Below, one piece after another: positions 8,135 to 15,306 of a stretch of DNA of 64,000 bases (positions within the stretch are counted from its first letter, which is position 1; every line of letters begins with the position of its first letter). Made by a program: the position numbers and the translations under genes. The stretch lies in the NCBI RefSeq assembly GCF_015557635.1, contig NZ_JADNOP010000001.1, positions 366,359 through 430,358 on the forward strand, written 5' to 3'. The DNA is from Fusicatenibacter saccharivorans (lineage in GTDB: Bacteria; Bacillota; Clostridia; Lachnospirales; Lachnospiraceae). The notes under the pieces were generated by a model. That model had not been told where the DNA came from. It saw only the letters and a list, made by a program, of their open reading frames with translations, and did no database searches.

Positions 8135-9922
8135 TTATTCTTCGATTTTTCTTCTTAAATAGCTTCCCACCATATGGGAAAAGTTGCGGATGTCGCGCGC
8201 ATATGCGAAATCCTTGCCGAAAATCTTCTGCTCCGCCATAAGCTCCGTCTCCTCGCCTACAAAGACCCCAAGCACCGAGACACCCTGCTGCCTAAGGCGC
8301 CGCACCTCAGTTGCCGTGTCATGCAGCGCATAGTCATCCCGGTACGGCTTTGGATTTCTCGCATTCGGCCGGTTCACCAGCACATCGTACGGCTTTCCGT
8401 CGCTTAAGAGGATCAGCAGCTTCCGGTCCTCCTGGCGTTTTAAAAGATCCATCCCCGCCGCCTTGACAGCAAGCCCGTCGCGGTTGTTTGATGATGTAAT
8501 ATACTCAAAAATATTGCTGTTCTTCTCCCGCGGATCGTCGTAATCGCGCATCCGGTGCAGAATCGTGTAATCCCAGAACGTACAGAAGCTCATCACGCGG
8601 AACGGGATGTGCAGGCGGCTTAAGGTCTCCGCCAGAATGTACGTCTGCAGTGTCACATTCTCCTGGCGCGGCCGCTGGGAACCGCTCGCATCCACGAGAA
8701 TATCCACGACAAAATCCAGCGAATTCCGCCGCTGCTCCAGCCGGAACAGATCCGCATTCTGACTCCGTCCCACCTTCCACATCCGCGCGGGCTGTAAAAT
8801 TCCGTGGTCTGCATCTGCAAACGACTGGTCCTCCTGCAGCAGCATCGCTTTTTTCAGTTCCTGATACAGCAGCGAAATGTTCTGCCGCACCGCGCGGTGC
8901 TGGTCGTAATAGGCATGAAGGTTTTTATCCTTCTGCTTCTGCGCGTAGGAGAGCTGATAATACTTTCCGACCGGATTTTTCAGCACACCCTCCGTGTAAT
9001 AGAGGCTGCAGTCGCTGTGGATGCCGCGGCAGAGCTGGTAATTCCGGCTTTTCTCCTCACTCTCCGAGAGCCACGTTTTTCCGTAATTGCGCTGAATGTA
9101 CTGATACATCCGTGCCAGCGCTTTCTCATCAACGACAACGACCTTTTTGGTATCGCTTCCCGCTGTTTTTTCTTTCTTCTCTTCCGCCTCTTTTGATGTG
9201 AAATTTGTCATATCAAGCGAAACTCGCTCCAGATATGTCTCGAGCCCGTCCTCGTACAGTTCCTCCGAAATGAAATCCTTCCAGGAATACTCGGTGAGCT
9301 CCTCGATCGTTACCGCAAGAACCGAGGCAAGATCACCGTGCTTTTTCACAAATGCGGGATCGACGACCTTATTGTACAGCTCGTCCGTCACCCGGATCAG
9401 TTCCATTGTATCCGCTGTTTCGGATGCGTGCTTCAGCAGCTCCATCCACTCCCGCGTTTTCCCCGAGTATGAAGGGCTTTTTTCCTCGTCCTCCTCTCTT
9501 CTTCCGCGCAGATACTCCAGTTTCAGGCGCCCTGTCTCATTTTTGGATAAAGATTCAAACGAGTGGTCCAGTATTTCCTCCGCTGCTCTCCTTCGAAAGC
9601 CCTTGACACCGGGGCGCTCGCTTTCGAGCCGCTTCGATACGGCCTCCTCCGTCACCAGCTGGGCGAGCATCATCAGTTCTCCCTCCGCTGCGCCGCTGTA
9701 AACCTTCTTCACCAGATACAGGCTGTAGGCTTCCCGATCAAAGTAACACGAAAAGGCACCCTGGCGGATCGTATCGTACAGCACCGTATCCGGCTCTTTC
9801 GCATACCGCTCCACGTCCGGGTTCAGCTTCAGCGTGTAGTCGCCGCTGACGGTCCAGACGAGATTGCGGATCCGGCTCTCCAGCTCCATCTCATGCGTTT
9901 TTAATGTTTCCTCTGTCACCAT
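8135..9922 (-). CDS. VWA-domain protein (MoxR partner)
   Basis: A 595-residue cytoplasmic protein with a charged helical N-terminal half and a C-terminal von Willebrand A domain with a complete MIDAS start DASGS (about residue 411), a Thr-containing loop and LLILLSDGKPYD (about 510). This layout resembles CobT/NorD-type VWA proteins that act with a MoxR/NorQ AAA+ ATPase to insert metals or remodel a target. The start at 9922 is taken because GAGG precedes it by 8-11 nt and it lies 11 bp after the MoxR stop; a further upstream Met would overlap that gene. No obvious metalloenzyme target is next to the pair, so the client is unknown. Confidence 0.88.
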   Translation of the reverse strand: MVTEETLKTHEMELESRIRNLVWTVSGDYTLKLNPDVERYAKEPDTVLYDTIRQGAFSCYFDREAYSLYLVKKVYSGAAEGELMMLAQLVTEEAVSKRLESERPGVKGFRRRAAEEILDHSFESLSKNETGRLKLEYLRGRREEDEEKSPSYSGKTREWMELLKHASETADTMELIRVTDELYNKVVDPAFVKKHGDLASVLAVTIEELTEYSWKDFISEELYEDGLETYLERVSLDMTNFTSKEAEEKKEKTAGSDTKKVVVVDEKALARMYQYIQRNYGKTWLSESEEKSRNYQLCRGIHSDCSLYYTEGVLKNPVGKYYQLSYAQKQKDKNLHAYYDQHRAVRQNISLLYQELKKAMLLQEDQSFADADHGILQPARMWKVGRSQNADLFRLEQRRNSLDFVVDILVDASGSQRPRQENVTLQTYILAETLSRLHIPFRVMSFCTFWDYTILHRMRDYDDPREKNSNIFEYITSSNNRDGLAVKAAGMDLLKRQEDRKLLILLSDGKPYDVLVNRPNARNPKPYRDDYALHDTATEVRRLRQQGVSVLGVFVGEETELMAEQKIFGKDFAYARDIRNFSHMVGSYLRRKIEE

Positions 9923-9933
9923 ACGTATTTCCT

Positions 9934-10845
9934 CTAAAAAATATCCTGCGGCGTCCACTCTTCCGGAATCCGCGTGCGCACAACATCCCGCACGATCTCT
10001 TTTTCAAACAGGTCAAAGCATTTATTGACAATGCCGATCTGCACCGCAAGATACGGGGACAGCCCCTGGCGCATCGTACCGATCGCTCCGAACAGGCCGC
10101 GGAGGTCGAGCGCACGCGTGGTGATTTCCGCCTGTTTTGCCTTTTTCTGCAGATCGAGGTAAAGACCGGCCAGCGCATCGCGTGCCGCCGGTTTCAGATC
10201 CGGGAATTTTGACTGCATCAGATAAAACAGTGTCTCTTCCGTAAGCGACGGCATGTCAATCACCAGAAAGCGGGACACCAGCGCCTCGTTCAGCTCTCTC
10301 GTTCCCGCATAGCCGTAGTTCATCGTTCCGATCATCCGCGCCGCCGGGTGAAGCGGAATTTTATCGTAGCCCGGCACATCGATAATGCGGCGGTAGTCGA
10401 GCGCGGCGTGAAGAACACTGACTGCATCGTTTTTCGCCATGTTGATCTCATCGAGAATGCCAAAACCGCCTTCCTCTGCACAGCGGTAAATGCTGCCCTT
10501 CCGGAGTGTGACCTCCTGGTTCTGGAACGTATCGGTTCCGATCAGCTCGGCACTTCCTGTGTTTACATGGAAGGAAACGTTGTACGTCGGTCTTCCGAAA
10601 ACATACGCCAGTGTCTCTGCCAGCACGTTTTTTCCCGTTGCCTTCTCGCCGGTCAGCAGCAGATTTTCGCCCTGCAGCAGCGCGGCAATTGCCATCTCCA
10701 GAATCTCTTTTCCAAAAAACGGGATTTCCGGCGTACTCATGCGGTTCTCTAAGCCCTCCGCCACCGGATAGCTCTCGCGGAATCTCCGCACGCTCTCAAT
10801 TAACGCCCCGCTCACGCCCTGTTCCTGTAAAAATGAATCGTTCAT
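9934..10845 (-). CDS. MoxR-family AAA+ ATPase
   Basis: A 303-residue AAA+ ATPase. Walker A is GEKATGKN (about 60-67), Walker B FGILDEIN (about 130-137), then a GTMNYGY sensor-1 stretch and a lid domain with LDLRGLFGA. These features match the MoxR/CbbQ/NorQ group, chaperone-like hexamers that pair with VWA proteins. It is followed directly by the VWA gene, and the two probably form one transcript ending at 8085-8126. The start ATG at 10845 follows a purine-rich AAAAAATAGAAG stretch but no strong AGGAGG is visible. Confidence 0.9.
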   Translation of the reverse strand: MNDSFLQEQGVSGALIESVRRFRESYPVAEGLENRMSTPEIPFFGKEILEMAIAALLQGENLLLTGEKATGKNVLAETLAYVFGRPTYNVSFHVNTGSAELIGTDTFQNQEVTLRKGSIYRCAEEGGFGILDEINMAKNDAVSVLHAALDYRRIIDVPGYDKIPLHPAARMIGTMNYGYAGTRELNEALVSRFLVIDMPSLTEETLFYLMQSKFPDLKPAARDALAGLYLDLQKKAKQAEITTRALDLRGLFGAIGTMRQGLSPYLAVQIGIVNKCFDLFEKEIVRDVVRTRIPEEWTPQDIF

Positions 10846-10947
10846 CTTCTATTTTTTAATCCTCTCTGTCGTTAAAATATCTTTTTGCTTCTACCAGTAT
10901 ACGGGATCTGCCTTTTTTCTGCAAGACCTGTCGGACTTATAGTAATC

Positions 10948-11008
10948 CCCGAAAATAATGCAAAAAATTCGCGCTCTGCAGCACTGCCTTTTTTGCATTA
11001 TTTTCGGG
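10948..11008. repeat. Perfect 20-bp inverted repeat
   Basis: Left arm 10948-10967 (CCCGAAAATAATGCAAAAAA) is perfectly inverted at 10989-11008, around a 21-nt loop. Flanking TATAGTAA (10938) and TTGCTATA (11011) extend the symmetry imperfectly. It is far from the MoxR start and from the next terminator, so it is neither's obvious terminator. A small palindromic dispersed element is possible. Confidence 0.6.
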
Positions 11009-11040
11009 TCTTGCTATAGATTGAATTGAATTGAAACATA

Positions 11041-11082
11041 AAGACACCGGAAAACAGGCTTTATCCCGTTTCCCGGCGTCTT
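11041..11082 (-). terminator. Intrinsic terminator of the radical SAM gene
   Basis: AAGACaCCGG pairs with CCGGcGTCTT; on the minus strand TCTTTATG follows. It lies 33 bp past the stop at 11115. Confidence 0.75.
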
Positions 11083-11114
11083 ATTTCTGTCATTGATTCA
11101 GTTCATGCATCGCA

Positions 11115-12572
11115 TTATCCGCGGATTCCGGAAAGAATTTCCTCTGTGGAAGCTTTTGCCTCCTCGTCCAGGTTCTCTTTCTTATAGTTCTCATATCTCT
11201 GTTTGTGATGCGGATTCTCTGCCCACAGCTCGTCTGCGGCTTTTTTCCACTCAGCAGCATACAGGTCACATTTTCCGCACAGATGCTCTGCGCTCTCCGG
11301 AGACTGCAGGTCGGTTGACTTCGCGCCGGTCTTCTCTACCATCTCACGCAGCAGTTCCGGATTTTCGAGCATCGGACATGGGCGCAGGTGGTTGCGGTTG
11401 AACGGCTGTCCATCGCGGTATGCCTGGAACAGCGGCTGCTGCAGTGCTTCGATCAGGGAAACTTCGTTGATGTTGGCGCCGGAGTAATGGATGAAAACAC
11501 ACGGCTCCACATCGCCGTTTGCATTGATATGGCAGTAGTTTCTTCCTCCTGCGATACAGCCTCCGACGAACTCACCGTCGTTCTGGAAGTCCATAACAAA
11601 GATCTGTTTGTCGCTCTTATCGGAACGGATCTCACGCAGTCTGTGATAGATATATTTTCTCTGCTCAACCGTCGGCATCAGCTCCGGTGCAGCGTCCATG
11701 CCGACCGGCATGAAGTGGAAATACCAGCTGTAACGGCATCCGTGCTCGATCAAAAGATCCAGGAACTCGTCACTTGTAACGGTCTCGAGGTTTGCTCTTG
11801 TGTAGCAGATGGAAGTACCAAAAAGCAGACCGTGTTTTTTCATCAGATCCATGGCTGCCAGAACTTTATCGAAAATACCCTCGCCGCGGCGTCCGTCGTT
11901 GACCTCCTCGAAGCCTTCCAGAGACAGGGAGAAGGAGATATTGCCGAGCTTCTGAACCGCCTCACAGAACTCCTCGTCGATCAGGGTTCCATTGGTGAAG
12001 CAGTGGAATTCACAGTCATGATGCTCTTCTGCCAGACGCAGGATGTCTTTTTTGCGCACAAGCGGTTCGCCGCCGGTGAACATGTAGAAGTAGGTTCCCA
12101 GCTCTTTTCCCTGGCTTATGATATCAGAAAGTTTCTCATAGGAAAGATTCAGCTTGTGGCCGTATTCTGCTGCCCAGCATCCGGTGCAGTGCAGGTTACA
12201 GGCACTTGTCGGGTCCATCAGCATCGTCCATGGGATGTTGCAGTTGTATTTTTCACGGTTCATACGGATCTGTTTCGTTCCGACGAAAGCTGCCTGGAAT
12301 CCCAGGTTCAAAGCAGTCATTTTGATCACCTGCGGATCCAGCTCGTCCAGTCCGCGGTTGACATACTGTACCCATTTGTTGTCCGGATTCTGCAGCATGG
12401 TGCGGATGTTGTCGAAGGTTTTCTCCGCAAACATATTTCCGGTAAATTTCTGTACAAAATCCGTCAGATTCAACAGCGCTTTTGTTCTGTCGTCTCCGTG
12501 ATTCACATATTTTAAAACACCATCGATCGCAGCGCCTGCAGCGGCTCTTTCTACTTTCATTTTTGCATCCAT
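11115..12572 (-). CDS. Radical SAM protein with SPASM-like C-terminus
   Basis: A 485-residue protein with a helical N-terminal domain (1-110), a radical SAM barrel with CNLHCTGC (about 122-129, three 4Fe-4S ligands) and FTGGEPL (about 160, SAM binding), and a Cys-rich C-terminal region (CIAGGRNYCHINANGDVEPC, then CPM and CGKC near 450) like SPASM auxiliary-cluster domains. Such enzymes often modify peptides or act as anaerobic sulfatase-type maturases, but no peptide precursor is next to it. ATG at 12572 is preceded by AAAGGAG. It is monocistronic with its own promoter. A cysteine-less homologue lies at 17669-18691. Confidence 0.9.
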   Translation of the reverse strand: MDAKMKVERAAAGAAIDGVLKYVNHGDDRTKALLNLTDFVQKFTGNMFAEKTFDNIRTMLQNPDNKWVQYVNRGLDELDPQVIKMTALNLGFQAAFVGTKQIRMNREKYNCNIPWTMLMDPTSACNLHCTGCWAAEYGHKLNLSYEKLSDIISQGKELGTYFYMFTGGEPLVRKKDILRLAEEHHDCEFHCFTNGTLIDEEFCEAVQKLGNISFSLSLEGFEEVNDGRRGEGIFDKVLAAMDLMKKHGLLFGTSICYTRANLETVTSDEFLDLLIEHGCRYSWYFHFMPVGMDAAPELMPTVEQRKYIYHRLREIRSDKSDKQIFVMDFQNDGEFVGGCIAGGRNYCHINANGDVEPCVFIHYSGANINEVSLIEALQQPLFQAYRDGQPFNRNHLRPCPMLENPELLREMVEKTGAKSTDLQSPESAEHLCGKCDLYAAEWKKAADELWAENPHHKQRYENYKKENLDEEAKASTEEILSGIRG

Positions 12573-12654
12573 TGTTCACGATCTCCTTTGTAATAGTTTA
12601 ATATTTTCGCCCGGAATTGATCTGGTTTTGAATACCACATCCTGGCTTTTTCCC

Positions 12655-12683
12655 ATTATATTCTCCATATTTGGAAAATACAA
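12655..12683 (-). promoter_or_regulatory. Promoter of the radical SAM gene
   Basis: TTGTAT (12678-12683) and TATAAT (12655-12660) on the minus strand with a 17-bp spacer that holds an imperfect dyad TTTCCA-AATA-TGGAGA, a possible operator. Confidence 0.65.
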
Positions 12684-12712
12684 CCCAAAATTCCCTCGTT
12701 TTGGACACATCA

Positions 12713-12742
12713 AAAAAAGTGTCCCACAAGGGAACACTTTTT
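12713..12742 (-). terminator. Intrinsic terminator after the cyclase-family gene
   Basis: AAAAAGTGTccc pairs with gggaACACTTTTT, with one bulged A, followed on the minus strand by T-rich sequence. It is 60 bp past the stop at 12803. Confidence 0.7.
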
Positions 12743-12802
12743 CCTGTTTTTCTCTTTCCGTTATATTTTACATTGCATTTTCAGATTCACACAAAGCATT
12801 TT

Positions 12803-13261
12803 CTAATTTTCGATCAGAACCGCGCGGATCGGTCCGCCGTACTGGTGTTTCTTTTTGACCGGAGCAGCCACAAGAAAATAATGACCCGAGGTCACTTTCT
12901 CCAGATTCAGATTTTCGACAATCACCGTACCTTTTTTCAGCAGCTGCTGATGAACATCATTCCCCGATGTCTCATTTCCGACAGTTTCCTGCTCCACACC
13001 GAGCAGCACCAATTTTTTCTCTGCCAGGTAATCTGCCCCATCGCGTGTAATCTGCGCATCGCCGCGGATCAGAAGACGTTCACAGTCCTCTTCCATGACC
13101 TCCTCGAGCACTTCTCTTGTCACTTTTCCCTCAAGCTCCGCCACCTGACAGATGCCAAGTGACCGATCGAGCGTCGTCTGCGCCGTTCCTTCCTCCGTCA
13201 TCAGATGACGCGGCGCGTCCATTGCGGAAAACTGCTCTCCGGAAATGTCATATAATTTCAT
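12803..13261 (-). CDS. Cyclase-family protein with shortened metal-binding region
   Basis: A 152-residue protein. Its second half (LVLLGVEQETVG, HQQLLKKGTVIVENL, FLVAAPVKKKHQYGGPIRAV) matches the cyclase/kynurenine formamidase family (PF04199), usually about 210 residues. The N-terminus MKLYDIS is also typical, but residues 13-20 (AMDAPRHL) join directly to it. The family motif HxGTHxDxPxH is reduced to DAPRH, so the leading His residues are absent, and about 40 residues expected between them are missing. The frame is intact and the ribosome site AGGA is present, so this is an in-frame shortened gene, perhaps inactive as an amidohydrolase. Family assignment is confident; loss of activity is inferred. 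Confidence 0.75.
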   Translation of the reverse strand: MKLYDISGEQFSAMDAPRHLMTEEGTAQTTLDRSLGICQVAELEGKVTREVLEEVMEEDCERLLIRGDAQITRDGADYLAEKKLVLLGVEQETVGNETSGNDVHQQLLKKGTVIVENLNLEKVTSGHYFLVAAPVKKKHQYGGPIRAVLIEN

Positions 13262-13440
13262 ATTTTCCTATCCTCAAACCGGGAAACTCCCGTCTTTCTT
13301 TTTTCCAATATTTGCCGATACTGCCAGATTCTGCCGGCAGCCAAACCTTGTTTAGTATAGCCTATTTTCGGACGCTTTACAAGGCTCATTTCTGCAAAAA
13401 TTCTGACTTTTATACAGCAATCCTATCTGCAATAAACAAT

Positions 13441-13469
13441 TTGTCATTTTCACTCCCCTGGTGTATAAT
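13441..13469 (+). promoter_or_regulatory. Promoter of a small plus-strand transcript
   Basis: TTGTCA (13441-13446) and TATAAT (13464-13469), 17-bp spacer. It faces the 3' end of the AspRS gene; the only thing downstream before a terminator is the RNA at 13476-13568. Confidence 0.75.
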
Positions 13470-13475
13470 AGAAAT

Positions 13476-13568
13476 ATCCAAACGGTTACGCTATCTTTCA
13501 AAAGGGAGGGAAATCTTATGAAACTCCGGCTAAGCCCGTGGATCTGCGCCACAGCTTCGCCGGAGTTT
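13476..13568 (+). ncRNA. Candidate small RNA (or leader-type mini-ORF)
   Basis: A consensus promoter drives about 93 nt that end in a terminator hairpin AAACTCCGGC (13521) with GCCGGAGTTT (13559) and T6. Inside the hairpin, GTGG and CCAC form a second stem. An ATG at 13519 has AGGGAGGG 7 nt upstream; the frame would run through the terminator for 48 codons, so a peptide is possible but unlike known proteins. No known riboswitch class was recognised. The same hairpin may terminate the AspRS transcript from the other side. Confidence 0.5.
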
Positions 13569-13584
13569 TTTACACTCTTCTGGT

Positions 13585-14919
13585 TTACGGAATCAGACGG
13601 TGAATGTCTCTTGGAAACAGGGATGCGTTCCGCACATTTTCAAATCCGAGAAGCCGTGCCGTAAACCGCTCCAGCCCAAGACCGAGACCGCCGTGCGGAG
13701 GCATGCCGCAGCGGTGCATCATTAGATAGCTCTCAAACGCTTCCACATGCATGCCGCGGCTTTCGATCTTTTCCACCTGCTCCCGGTAATTGTGGATGCG
13801 CTGGCCGCCGGTCGTCACTTCAAGGCCGCGGAACAGAAGGTCAAAGCTTTCCGTCTCTGCCGGGTTTTCTCTGCTGTCCATCGCGTAGAACGGGCGCTTG
13901 GCGCTTGGATAATGTGTCACAAATACGAAGTCACTGCCTGTCGTTTTCTTCACGTATTCGCACAGCAGTTTTTCCTCCTCCGGTTCAAAGTCCAGTTTCT
14001 CCGAAAAGGCTCTTTTGTATACGCGGCTCACCAGCTCTTTCGCCTCGGAAAAACGGATTCTCGGAATCTCCGTGATCACCGGCACCTCTGCTTTTAAAAG
14101 CGAAAGCTCCGCTCCGCATGTCTCCTGCAGCCGTCCAAATGTGTACCGCAGCATTTCCTGCTCCATCGCCATGATGTCCTCAAAATTCTCGATATAGCCC
14201 ATCTCAAAGTCCACGCTTGTATATTCGTTCAGATGACGCGCCGTGTCGTGCTTCTCCGCCCGGAAGACCGGTGCGATCTCGTAGACACGCTCGAAGACGC
14301 CGACCATCATCTGCTTGTAAAACTGCGGGCTCTGCGCCAGATATGCCTGTTCGCCGAAATACGACAAAGAGAAGATATTAGCTCCGCCCTCGGCTCCCGC
14401 CGCTACGAGCTTCGGTGTGTGGATTTCGGTGAAGTGCTGTCCATCCAGAAATTCGCGGAACGCCTGACAGATCTTTGCCTGGATCTGGAAAATCGCGCGC
14501 TCTTTTTCGTTGCGCAGCGTAATTGGGCGATAGTCCAGCAGGTTCTCGATGGAAGTGTTGACCCGCTTCTGGTTGATGACAACCGGCGGTACTTCTTCCG
14601 GCTCGGAGAGGATTTCCACGTCTAACAGATGCAGGTCATACCCGCTTCTGGAACGCTCTTCACGGATCACCTCCGCGGTAAACCGGACACACGCCTCTTC
14701 TTTTAATTCCTCCAATGCAAACCGGGCATACGCCGGCTCGTACACGCACTGTACCATCTGCCGTTTCGTCCGAAGCAGCACAAATGCAAATGAGCTCATT
14801 TTTCGGATTTTGTAAATGCTTCCATGCAGCCGCACGATTTCGCCGATGTGTGCTCCTAACTGCTCTGCTTCGAGTTCCTCTGTTTTTCTTACTTTTACGG
14901 TATTCATTTCTGTCTTCAT
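13585..14919 (-). CDS. aspS: Aspartyl-tRNA synthetase, archaeal/non-discriminating type
   Basis: A 444-residue class II synthetase of the short archaeal-type AspRS group: an OB-fold anticodon domain (20-115), motif 2 FRAEKHDTARHLNEYTSVDF (about 225), and motif 3 GGLGLGLERF (about 415). It lacks the long GAD insertion of bacterial AspRS. In Clostridia such AspRS2 enzymes usually charge both tRNA-Asp and tRNA-Asn, the latter amidated by GatCAB. AsnRS is the main alternative; the AMDSRENP and EVTTGGQRIHNY segments favour AspRS. The leader (15063-15268) holds an Asp-rich peptide, hairpins and a terminator, suggesting control by Asp-tRNA charging. ATG at 14919 has only a modest AGAAAAG upstream. 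Confidence 0.87.
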   Translation of the reverse strand: MKTEMNTVKVRKTEELEAEQLGAHIGEIVRLHGSIYKIRKMSSFAFVLLRTKRQMVQCVYEPAYARFALEELKEEACVRFTAEVIREERSRSGYDLHLLDVEILSEPEEVPPVVINQKRVNTSIENLLDYRPITLRNEKERAIFQIQAKICQAFREFLDGQHFTEIHTPKLVAAGAEGGANIFSLSYFGEQAYLAQSPQFYKQMMVGVFERVYEIAPVFRAEKHDTARHLNEYTSVDFEMGYIENFEDIMAMEQEMLRYTFGRLQETCGAELSLLKAEVPVITEIPRIRFSEAKELVSRVYKRAFSEKLDFEPEEEKLLCEYVKKTTGSDFVFVTHYPSAKRPFYAMDSRENPAETESFDLLFRGLEVTTGGQRIHNYREQVEKIESRGMHVEAFESYLMMHRCGMPPHGGLGLGLERFTARLLGFENVRNASLFPRDIHRLIP

Positions 14920-15062
14920 AGTCTTTTCTGCCTTTCTGTTCTGATTTTTCTTTATCGCCGCAAAATCAGCAGAAAATCCATATGGACATAATCTGTATGT
15001 CCCATACGATCACAACCCTTCTCTGATGTAAATTTCAAGTCATTCCCGCATGGATAAAAAAT

Positions 15063-15119
15063 GGCAAAGAAAAACCACACGGGGTATTTCTTTTTCTCCC
15101 AGTGTGGTTTCCCTTTGCC
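15063..15119 (-). terminator. Attenuator terminator in the aspS leader
   Basis: On the minus strand AAACCACAC (15110-15102) pairs with GTGTGGTTT (15080-15072), followed by T-rich TTTCTTT; GGCAAAG/CTTTGCC arms extend the stem. The alternative partner of GTGTGG/CCACAC at 15127-15132 would form an antiterminator. It lies 144-200 bp before the aspS start. Confidence 0.8.
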
Positions 15120-15197
15120 TTATCTTCCACACAGGTACAACACAATCAGCGCCTGTACCTGTGAAGTATAGTAGTCTTCACTTTGATACAAGCGCTA

Positions 15198-15242
15198 TCA
15201 ATCGTCGTCCCTGTGCATCTGTACGCTGTGCATCTCGTTCAT
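15198..15242 (-). CDS. aspS leader peptide MNEMHSVQMHRDDD
   Basis: A 14-codon frame inside the aspS leader. ATG at 15242 is preceded by AGAGG with a 9-nt gap, starts about 26 nt after the predicted transcription start, and ends with Asp codons GAC GAC GAT followed by tandem stops TGA TAG. Consecutive codons for the amino acid that the downstream synthetase uses, directly before a stop and a chain of alternative hairpins, are the signature of an attenuation leader peptide (as in pheST or amino-acid operons of enteric bacteria). The peptide itself is not expected to have another role. Seen directly: frame, codons, RBS. Inferred: regulation. Confidence 0.72.
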   Translation of the reverse strand: MNEMHSVQMHRDDD

Positions 15243-15274
15243 CGTTGATAACCTCTGTTTCGTAGTTTTGTTGT

Positions 15275-15303
15275 ATTATAATTCTGCGTTCCGGTTTTGT
15301 CAA
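15275..15303 (-). promoter_or_regulatory. Promoter of the aspS attenuator-gene unit
   Basis: TTGACA (15298-15303) and TATAAT (15275-15280) on the minus strand with a 17-bp spacer, a perfect consensus. Start near 15268. The -35 box abuts the stop of the upstream phosphoesterase gene. Confidence 0.88.
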
Positions 15304-15306
15304 CCC

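Larger units (their letters stand above)
15063..15268 (-). promoter_or_regulatory. Transcription-attenuation leader of aspS
   Basis: About 200 nt between promoter and terminator. In order on the minus strand: leader peptide (15242-15198); hairpin TTGATA/TATCAA (15201-15183) that starts at the last Asp codon; hairpin GTGAAG/CTTCAC (15181-15161); hairpin ACAGGTACA/TGTACCTGT (15162-15131); terminator. Just after the stop codon UAGCGCUUGUA (15197-15187) can pair over 11 positions, with G-U pairs, with UACAGGCGCUG (15157-15147), which would open the third hairpin and free GTGTGG at 15132-15127 to sequester the terminator arm. This is the mutually exclusive design of ribosome-mediated attenuation. 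Confidence 0.7.

Noticed and set aside
14920..15300. T-box riboswitch before aspS
   Set aside because: The conserved T-box sequence (GGGTGG.ACCGCG) is absent; a leader peptide with Asp codons explains the hairpins better.
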